Part shown: positions 58,198-64,000 of the stretch, in pieces
Numbering within the stretch: position 1 is the stretch's first letter
How the letters are laid out: every line of letters begins with the position of its first letter
Origin: Fictibacillus phosphorivorans
Lineage (GTDB): Bacteria > Bacillota > Bacilli > Bacillales > Fictibacillaceae
Direction of reading: 5' to 3'
Length of the DNA stretch: 64,000 bases
NCBI RefSeq assembly: GCF_001629705.1
Contig: NZ_CP015378.1
Coordinates: 496,001-560,000, forward strand
Position numbers and translations under genes: made by a program
Notes under the pieces: model-generated
The model's input: the letters and a program-made list of their open reading frames with translations, nothing else
Told to the model about the DNA's origin: nothing
Databases searched by the model: none

Positions 58198-58404
58198 ATG
58201 TCCAAAAAAGAAAAACGTTGGAGACGTGTTTATTTTCTTCTATATCTATTAATCTACGGGCTTGTCGCACCGTTAAGTTTGATTCTCTTTTTCATAGGAG
58301 AAGAATCATTTCCGTTCTTTATTATTCCAGTAGTCCTGGCACTGCCAGCTATGAAGCATAATCATATCCAGAAGATAAGAGAAAAAGAAGAAATGAGAGC
58401 TTAA
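58198..58404 (+). CDS. Small hairpin membrane protein, paralogue 2
   Basis: A 68-residue protein starting MSKKEKRWRRVYFLLYLLIY, with two helices and the tail MKHNHIQKIREKEE, clearly homologous to the protein at 56164. Start at 58198 after GAGGTG. It begins 22 bp after the transglutaminase lipoprotein and ends 15 bp before vWA lipoprotein 2, so it is co-transcribed with both. Confidence 0.8.
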   Translation: MSKKEKRWRRVYFLLYLLIYGLVAPLSLILFFIGEESFPFFIIPVVLALPAMKHNHIQKIREKEEMRA

Positions 58405-58419
58405 GAGGAAATGAGGAAT

Positions 58420-59799
58420 ATGGGGAAAATGAAATTAGAGAGCTATGTAAAATTAACGTTCCTGAGTTTATCTTTATTTTTATTAATTGCTTGTACCAGT
58501 GAAGAAGCAAGTAAGAATAAAACAGAAGAACCTACTAAACAATCGCAGACTGAAAAGAAAAAAGAGAATCAGACATCTCTAAAAGAAAATATTCCTAATG
58601 CACCTACTAATACTGATGAACTGATTCAATATCCTGGAGGAAAGAACGCTGGTAAATCAATAGGAATATTACCTGAGGATGAAAAGAAACAGGTACACAA
58701 AGATTTAGATGAATTCCCGAAAATAACAGAAGATGCTTCCGAAACAGAGAAGGAACTATATTGGAACAATTTATTATATTTGTTTCAGGAGGACTATATC
58801 GATCCTCAAACTGTATTAGAAAAATGGAAAATGGAATCATTCGGTAGCCCGGATATAGAAGACCCTCGTTTTCAGTTCAAAGAGAATTTAAATGTAGAGA
58901 TACTACTTGATGCTAGTGGAAGTATGAACGGTAAAATTGGCGGAAAAACAAAAATGGAGTTAGCTAAGGATTCTATTACTGAGTTTTCCTCTTCCCTACC
59001 AGAAGGTGCAAATGTTGCTCTTCGTGTATATGGACATAAAGGGAGTGGATCTGACCAGGATAAGCAACTCTCATGTGAGAGCAGCGAGGTTGTGTACGCT
59101 ATGGAAAATTACGAAGAGAATAACTTTGAAGAAGCACTTAATAAATTCAACCCCTCTGGTTGGACACCTATAACCCTTGCATTAAATGAAGCAAAAGAAG
59201 ATATGGCTGAATACAACGGAGACCAGAATACAAATATTATTTTTCTTGTAAGTGACGGTATAAACACATGCGGCGGTGATCCGGTAGCAGTCGCTAAGAG
59301 TTTGGCAGATTCTAATATTAAACCAATCGTAACTGTGATTGGCTTTGATGTTGATGCGAAGGGTCAAGAACAATTAAGAAATGTAGCTGATGCTAGTGCA
59401 GGAATCTATGCAAATGTAAATGACCAAAAGGGATTAAGTGAACAATTTAAATCTGCTCAAGATATTGCGGAAAAGTGGGATAGATGGAAAAGAGATTCAC
59501 TTAGTGATTTAGATGCGATAAAAGTAGACCGGAATTTTATGATATTAGCTTTCTCTAATGATTGGGGACGTAAAAGGGATAAACAAAATAGTAACTTAAT
59601 TTCTGCTTCTGATTATTTATATTATGAAAAAAAGATGATCACTAAAGAAATGTACAACTATCTTAGTGATAAAAGGGATGAACAAAAATACTTAACAGAC
59701 AGGTCTCAAGAGGAAGTTGTAAGTTATCTGGAGTCTATCAATGATAAAACGTATGGAGAAATGAAGAAATCTATTGAAGAGAAGTATAAGCAGAAGTAG
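58420..59799 (+). CDS. von Willebrand A domain lipoprotein 2
   Basis: About 459 residues; in-frame ATGs at 58411, 58420 and 58429 are all possible, and 58420 has the best-spaced AAGAGGA. Lipobox LLIAC, K/E/T/Q-rich linker, then a vWA domain with FGSPDIEDPRFQFKENLNVE, MIDAS DASGSMNGKI, GWTPITLALNEA and VSDGINTCGGD. The Cys pair of paralogue 1 is kept. The C-terminal helical part (KWDRWKRDSLSDLDAIKVD) is also shared. Overall it is a close paralogue of the gene at 54763. Confidence 0.88.
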   Translation: MGKMKLESYVKLTFLSLSLFLLIACTSEEASKNKTEEPTKQSQTEKKKENQTSLKENIPNAPTNTDELIQYPGGKNAGKSIGILPEDEKKQVHKDLDEFPKITEDASETEKELYWNNLLYLFQEDYIDPQTVLEKWKMESFGSPDIEDPRFQFKENLNVEILLDASGSMNGKIGGKTKMELAKDSITEFSSSLPEGANVALRVYGHKGSGSDQDKQLSCESSEVVYAMENYEENNFEEALNKFNPSGWTPITLALNEAKEDMAEYNGDQNTNIIFLVSDGINTCGGDPVAVAKSLADSNIKPIVTVIGFDVDAKGQEQLRNVADASAGIYANVNDQKGLSEQFKSAQDIAEKWDRWKRDSLSDLDAIKVDRNFMILAFSNDWGRKRDKQNSNLISASDYLYYEKKMITKEMYNYLSDKRDEQKYLTDRSQEEVVSYLESINDKTYGEMKKSIEEKYKQK

Positions 59800-59940
59800 A
59801 AAAGTGTGGAACTAGAAACTAACACCTTTAAGGTATAAAACAAAGACTATTATTATCGTTTTAAAAGGTCAAGGAGTTTTTAAAATTTATAAGAGGGATA
59901 ATGCTTCAAGGGAAGTACTTACTTGTTAAGGAGATGAGTC

Positions 59941-60762
59941 ATGGCTATTGAAGCAAAGTTTAAAAAACATAAGCGGTTCTTAGAGACTATTGAAATAGCA
60001 AAATACAATGTTGCTATTCATGATAGTTTCTATAAATTTTGCGTATACAATAAATTTGGCAAGGCAAAAGGATATCTAGCATTAGAAACCAATGGGACGG
60101 AATGCCGAAGAGATGAAGCCATAGACCCTTATTACTTATTCTTAAAATTTAATTCATATCTCACAGGCATTGTTTATCAAGGTAGAGAGGAAATGAATAA
60201 ACCTACAGCTGTATTTAAGGACACTATACATTTATTAGAAAAAGTTAAACCTTTTGTACAATCTAACTCAATTCACGTGAATAATGCTGTTTCAAAAATT
60301 ACAAATCTAGATAACGGATTTTTAAGATTTAAGACATTACATGATGATGCACTAAAATTATATGATGAAGTGATTAAACTAGGAGTGTTAGAGAAATCAA
60401 GTGTAGATAAAGTAGACTTTTTAATGAATGAGTTCTCTATTCAGCAATATAAAAATCTATACTTACAACTTAGCATGAAAGTAGATTTTACTGCATTAAC
60501 TCAAGAGTTAAAAAACTATAACAGTGGTGGGAAAGATAAAAAGAATATAAAAAAAGCATTAGACATTTTCAGTTTTTTAAGTGGGAAAAAATATATAGAT
60601 GATATCTATGAGAACTTAAAACAGTTTGAGGTAGATGAACAAGGAAATAAGAGAGTGTTTTATGACCAATCCAACAATTGGGAAGAAAAGTTTATTGAGA
60701 ACTCAAACAAGAGGAGCGATAAAGACTTTGAAATTGAAGCTCTATCTATGTTAAGAAACTAA
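59941..60762 (+). CDS. Unknown tandem family, copy 1 (273 aa)
   Basis: No signal peptide or membrane segment is visible, so it is probably cytosolic. The N-terminal third has a conserved core: FKKHKRFLETIEIAKYNV, FGKAKGYLALETNGTECRRD and FNSYLTGIVYQGREEMNKPT. The middle is mainly helical with DNGF and NEFSIQQYKNLYLQL. The end is SNNWEEKF and ALSMLRN. Copies 2 and 3 align along the full length. I do not recognise the family. Start after AAGGAGATG. Confidence 0.75.
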   Translation: MAIEAKFKKHKRFLETIEIAKYNVAIHDSFYKFCVYNKFGKAKGYLALETNGTECRRDEAIDPYYLFLKFNSYLTGIVYQGREEMNKPTAVFKDTIHLLEKVKPFVQSNSIHVNNAVSKITNLDNGFLRFKTLHDDALKLYDEVIKLGVLEKSSVDKVDFLMNEFSIQQYKNLYLQLSMKVDFTALTQELKNYNSGGKDKKNIKKALDIFSFLSGKKYIDDIYENLKQFEVDEQGNKRVFYDQSNNWEEKFIENSNKRSDKDFEIEALSMLRN

Positions 60763-60871
60763 TTTGTAAATGGTTCGGGGGCAAAGGGCAACTCTAATTG
60801 CTAGGGTAGCAAAAGTAAAAAAAAACCTACGGATTCGCCCAAGACTCTTTCAAATCATTTGGAGATGAATT

Positions 60872-61696
60872 ATGTCATTAGAAGCAAATTTTAAACAGTA
60901 TAAACGCTTCCTAGAAAAAATAGATATAGCAAAGTATACAGTTATTTGTAATGAATCTCGTTTTCGCGTAGCGGCTTATAACAAATTGGGTAGTACAAAA
61001 GGTTATTTAGTTTTACGAGAGGATGGAGATGTCGCCTCCAGAGATGAAGCAATTCCTCCGTATAGAATGTTTATTGCATTTAACTCGTATATGTTTGGTC
61101 TTTATGAACAAGGACAAGCAGAAAGTAATAAACCGACAGGGATTTTTAAAGATACGATAAATCTTTTAAATGAAATTAAATCGTTTGTTACAACAAGTAA
61201 AGATGACATTGAGACTGCTATCAATAATATTCAAGAATTAGATAATGGTTATAAAAGAATTAAAAAAATACTGCCAGAAGCTATGAAAATCTTTAATGAA
61301 ATGATGAAAGAAGGCATCTTAGATCAAACTGTGTTAGACAATATATCATCACTAATGGGAGAATTTACTTGTCTTCAGTATAAGCATCTATATATTCAGA
61401 TAAGGGCAAAAGGCCAATTCGTTAGCATTTCCACAGAACTTAGTACAGTTTTGAAGACTTTAAGTGGTAATGAACGAAAAACAGCAGCAAAAGCGGAAGA
61501 TGTATTCAAATTTTTAACGGAAGAAAAATATCAATCTGGATTAAGAAAAAGTTTGATAGATTTTGAAAAAGATCCTCAAGGTAATCAAATTCCTTTTTTC
61601 GAGCATTCTAATTGGCAAGAAGCATTAGACCGAAATACGGATGACAAAAATGATATTTTGTTCGAAAAAACATTATTGTCACAGCTTAGAAATTAA
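60872..61696 (+). CDS. Unknown tandem family, copy 2 (274 aa)
   Basis: Paralogue of the preceding gene: FKQYKRFLEKIDIAKYTV, LGSTKGYLVLREDGDVASRD, FNSYMFGLYEQGQAESNKPT, GEFTCLQYKHLYIQI, SNWQEAL and SQLRN occur in the same order. Start at the ATG at 60872 after TTGGAG. The 109-bp gap before it contains no recognised RNA. Function unknown. Confidence 0.75.
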   Translation: MSLEANFKQYKRFLEKIDIAKYTVICNESRFRVAAYNKLGSTKGYLVLREDGDVASRDEAIPPYRMFIAFNSYMFGLYEQGQAESNKPTGIFKDTINLLNEIKSFVTTSKDDIETAINNIQELDNGYKRIKKILPEAMKIFNEMMKEGILDQTVLDNISSLMGEFTCLQYKHLYIQIRAKGQFVSISTELSTVLKTLSGNERKTAAKAEDVFKFLTEEKYQSGLRKSLIDFEKDPQGNQIPFFEHSNWQEALDRNTDDKNDILFEKTLLSQLRN

Positions 61697-61743
61697 TTAA
61701 GATCTAGAAAGAGTTTTAGCTCTTTAAAAAAGGAGGCTTACAA

Positions 61744-61794
61744 ATGAATTATTCTAAAAAAGGTATCAAAAGTCTTGGTCCTATCTTTGGTTAA
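61744..61794 (+). CDS. 16-residue leader-type ORF before copy 3
   Basis: A 16-codon ORF (MNYSKKGIKSLGPIFG) preceded by the strongest ribosome binding site of this region (AAAAGGAGG, 8 bases spacing). Its stop is 6 bases before the ATG of copy 3, which has no ribosome binding site of its own. This suggests translational coupling. It is not similar to the N-termini of the paralogues. Confidence 0.5.
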   Translation: MNYSKKGIKSLGPIFG

Positions 61795-61800
61795 AAGATT

Positions 61801-62622
61801 ATGTTAATAACAAACATTAAACTACACAAAAAAATGTTTGAGAAATATGACACTCCAGAGTATAGCATTATTAATGAAGGTAAGCGATATACGGTTGCTG
61901 CTTATTATTTGTTTGGGTTAACTCGAGGATATTTGCTTTTGGATGAAAGAGGTGAAGTATGTTCTCGTGAAAAGGCGCTAGTACCTTTTAAAATGTTCAT
62001 CCAAGTAAACTCTTACATGAATGGTTTTTATAGAGAGGGACGTGCAGAAATCCAAAAACCCTTACATGCTTTTCAAGATACAATTGAACTTGCAAATAAA
62101 GTAGATCAATATCTATCTAAATCAAAAGAAGAACTAATAAAAGTAATGGATTTGATTATTGAGTTAGATCGAGGGTTTAAAAGATTAAAAGAAGTATATA
62201 AAGAAGCTGACGAAACTTTCATTGAAATTAACAAAAATAAAGAGTTAACTCAACAAGGTGTTAGCAAGATCGTTGAATTGAAAAATGAATTTACTGTTCT
62301 TCAATATAAGCATTTGAACATTCAATTAATGTTTAAGGCTTTACTTCATCCAGTTTTAACAGAATTAAGAAGTATTATTGACACATTAAATAGGAAAGAA
62401 AAGAAGAATGTTACAAAAGCTTATGAAGTGTTTAGCTTCTTAACCAGTGAGAAATATCAAAAGGGATTAAAAAATAGTCTGAAAAGTTTTGAGACAAATG
62501 GTAATGGAGAGCAAATTAACTTTTATTCTATGCCAAATTGGGAACATAATTTAATCACAAAAGGAATTGCTCGGAGTGAGGAACAATTCAAGAATGAATT
62601 GTTGGCAATGCTTAGGAATTAG
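61801..62622 (+). CDS. Unknown tandem family, copy 3 (273 aa)
   Basis: Third full-length paralogue: IKLHKKMFEKYDTPEYSI, FGLTRGYLLLDERGEVCSRE, VNSYMNGFYREGRAEIQKP, NEFTVLQYKHLNIQL, PNWEHNL and AMLRN. It lacks the (S/A)xEA start of copies 1 and 2. The ATG at 61801 has no Shine-Dalgarno sequence, so translation may depend on the 16-codon ORF immediately upstream. Confidence 0.75.
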   Translation: MLITNIKLHKKMFEKYDTPEYSIINEGKRYTVAAYYLFGLTRGYLLLDERGEVCSREKALVPFKMFIQVNSYMNGFYREGRAEIQKPLHAFQDTIELANKVDQYLSKSKEELIKVMDLIIELDRGFKRLKEVYKEADETFIEINKNKELTQQGVSKIVELKNEFTVLQYKHLNIQLMFKALLHPVLTELRSIIDTLNRKEKKNVTKAYEVFSFLTSEKYQKGLKNSLKSFETNGNGEQINFYSMPNWEHNLITKGIARSEEQFKNELLAMLRN

Positions 62623-62663
62623 AGTAATTCAATATATCTCATGCATATTTTAAGAGGTAAACT

Positions 62664-62957
62664 ATGAATCTCTTTGAGACTATAAATAAATATAAAAAAT
62701 TCTTTGAAGCTGTGAATCTGTTTAATTTCATTGTTAATGTTAAGAGTACTCTATTTAAAGTGGCATACTATAAGCTCGGATTCATAAAGGGTTATCTTGT
62801 TTTATACGAAAATGGAACAGTATGTCCTAGAGATAAAGCAATAGAACCTTTTAAAATGGTTATTCAATTAAATTCTTATATGCATGGATTTTATACCCAT
62901 GGTCTTGCAAAAACAGTCAAAAGAGAAACTGCAAAGAAGGGAATTTATTTAAAATGA
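62664..62957 (+). pseudogene. Unknown tandem family, copy 4, truncated to the N-terminal third
   Basis: 97 residues aligning with the first ~85 of the paralogues (INKYKKFFEAVNLFNFIV, LGFIKGYLVLYENGTVCPRD, LNSYMHGFYTHGLAK). The homology then stops at the usual KPT position and 11 unrelated residues follow. Its stop overlaps the start of vWA lipoprotein 3 (ATGA). It has a good ribosome binding site (AAGAGGT), so a short product may still be made. It looks like the remnant of a deletion that fused this gene to the vWA gene. Confidence 0.7.
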
Positions 62958-64000
62958 ACAAATCTAGTAATCTTATTTTTGCCCTTTTTATCGCACTACT
63001 CCTTCTATTAACCGCATGCTCAACCGAAAAAACAGCATCAGAAACAGAACCGAAGAAAAAAGAACCGAAAAAAGAGATGGTTGAAAAAGCGCCTACTGAT
63101 CCTGAAGAGATGGTAAAACAGGGTGCAGGTAAGTATAACGAAAAGGTAAAAAATCTTGAAGGTGGTGCTCTTGATCAAGAGATTAACAAAATCACAAAGA
63201 ACTATCCTAAAGGTATGAAGGCTGAGGAAGCCTTTAACCGAATGGTTGCTGGGTTTTCTACCAATCATCAGCCGGTGTTTCAGGAGTTAGAGGACTTTGA
63301 CATTACGTTTGAGGAAGTAGAGGCGTATGAGAAGTACAAAGAAGAAGGTGAAAACGGAGAGGAAAAGAAGGAAGGTCCTCTTAATGTTGCTATTCTTCTA
63401 GATGCAAGCGGTAGTATGGCAGGAAAAGTTTCAGGAACGGATAAGATGACGGCGGCGAAAGAAGCGTTGAAGAAGTTTGCAGGTGGATTGCCTGAGGACG
63501 CAAACGTCATGCTGCGCGTCTATGGACATAAAGGAAGTAACGCTGATAAAGACAAGAAGGTTTCATGTGAAAGTACGGAAGTTATGTATCCTTTAGGTGC
63601 ATATAATGAAGGAACTTTCCAACAATCTCTCTCTAAATTCAAGCCAACCGGTTGGACACCTCTCGCGGCTTCCATTGAAGCAGCTGAAAAGGACCTTCAA
63701 GGGAAAGAAGGAAATAACGTCATTTATATCGTGAGTGATGGAATTGAGACATGTGATGGAAATCCTGTAGAAGCAGCGAAAAAGTTACACGAGTCGAACA
63801 TCAAGGCAGAAGTAAACATCATCGGCTTTGATGTAGATAATGAAGGTCAGCAACAGCTAAAAGCAGTAGCAGAAGCGGGTGGAGGCGAATTCCAATCTGT
63901 TTCTTCTCAAAAAGAATTGTTTGATGAAGTCGATTCCAACTGGTCGAAGGCGATGCACAATACTCGAATTAATTGGGATTCTTCTATGGATATCACTGAT
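62954..64000 (+). CDS. von Willebrand A domain lipoprotein 3, 3' truncated by window edge
   Basis: 349 codons are present and the frame is still open at the right edge. Signal peptide MNKSSNLIFALFIALLLLL with lipobox LTAC, then an E/K-rich linker. The vWA domain has MIDAS DASGSMAGKV, the VYGHKGSN block, GWTPLAASIEAA and VSDGIETCDGN; the two conserved Cys (KVSCESTE, ETCDGN) are present. The segment between linker and vWA differs from paralogues 1 and 2 (no FGSPDIEDP block), so it is the most diverged of the three. Coupled to the truncated copy 4 through ATGA. Confidence 0.88.
   Translation, partial: MNKSSNLIFALFIALLLLLTACSTEKTASETEPKKKEPKKEMVEKAPTDPEEMVKQGAGKYNEKVKNLEGGALDQEINKITKNYPKGMKAEEAFNRMVAGFSTNHQPVFQELEDFDITFEEVEAYEKYKEEGENGEEKKEGPLNVAILLDASGSMAGKVSGTDKMTAAKEALKKFAGGLPEDANVMLRVYGHKGSNADKDKKVSCESTEVMYPLGAYNEGTFQQSLSKFKPTGWTPLAASIEAAEKDLQGKEGNNVIYIVSDGIETCDGNPVEAAKKLHESNIKAEVNIIGFDVDNEGQQQLKAVAEAGGGEFQSVSSQKELFDEVDSNWSKAMHNTRINWDSSMDITD

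Overview
The window comes from a low-GC, endospore-forming Gram-positive of the Bacillaceae (Fictibacillus/Bacillus type). The supporting genes are sspH (small acid-soluble spore protein) behind a good sigma-G promoter, perR with a Per box, groESL with CIRCE, purine riboswitches, ABC-F, Rex, and Gram-positive ribosome binding sites. Gene order follows two stretches of the Bacillus subtilis chromosome: hemL/bcp/perR/ygzB/ygxA/rrn, then thiL-tsaE-tsaB-rimI-tsaD / ydiF / moaC / rex / tatAC / ydiKL / groESL ... moxR-DUF58-transglutaminase / guaA / pbuG. No prophage, insertion sequence or CRISPR array was seen. Species cannot be fixed from the sequence alone.

Layout. 0-10.5 kb: the end of a dipeptide permease gene, a NERD protein, an aromatic-acid-exporter-like membrane protein, hemL, a three-gene ABC-2 exporter, and an ArsR-type regulator with two oligopeptide-type permeases. 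10.6-17.5 kb: FMN reductase, K+ channel-like protein, bcp, sspH, an M29 aminopeptidase, a 2-hydroxyacid dehydrogenase, a cobalamin adenosyltransferase, perR, ygzB and ygxA. 17.5-22.7 kb: a complete 16S-23S-5S operon with tandem promoters and no spacer tRNA. 23-30.3 kb: a Cys/Met PLP enzyme, an amino-acid permease, initiator tRNA-Met and tRNA-Asp, then thiL and the t6A/ribosome-modification operon. 30.3-38.8 kb: a DnaA-box cluster, ABC-F, moaC, rex, twin-arginine translocation, ydiKL and groESL. 38.9-43.7 kb is accessory: an Mrr-like nuclease with an extra HTH, a DUF4317 protein, a lipoprotein, an ECF S component and a MerR/coiled-coil DNA-binding protein. 44-53 kb: moxR-DUF58-transglutaminase, then guaA and pbuG, each behind a guanine-type riboswitch, and a prepilin peptidase.

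The last 11 kb (53.1-64 kb) looks like an expanding lineage-specific surface locus. It holds two paralogous two-TM proteins, three paralogous von Willebrand A lipoproteins (the third cut by the window edge), two paralogous small hairpin membrane proteins, a transglutaminase lipoprotein with three Ig-like repeats, and three full plus one truncated tandem copies of an unrecognised cytosolic family of about 273 residues.

Two non-genic signals stand out. First, five intergenic arrays of a short core repeat with a strict 21-bp period (two helical turns). Each locus has its own core, and none is explained by a gene. Second, five copies of a 128-129 bp dispersed element with terminal inverted repeats and large internal palindromes lie between genes. 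One sits between the pbuG riboswitch and pbuG, and another between an aminopeptidase gene and its terminator.
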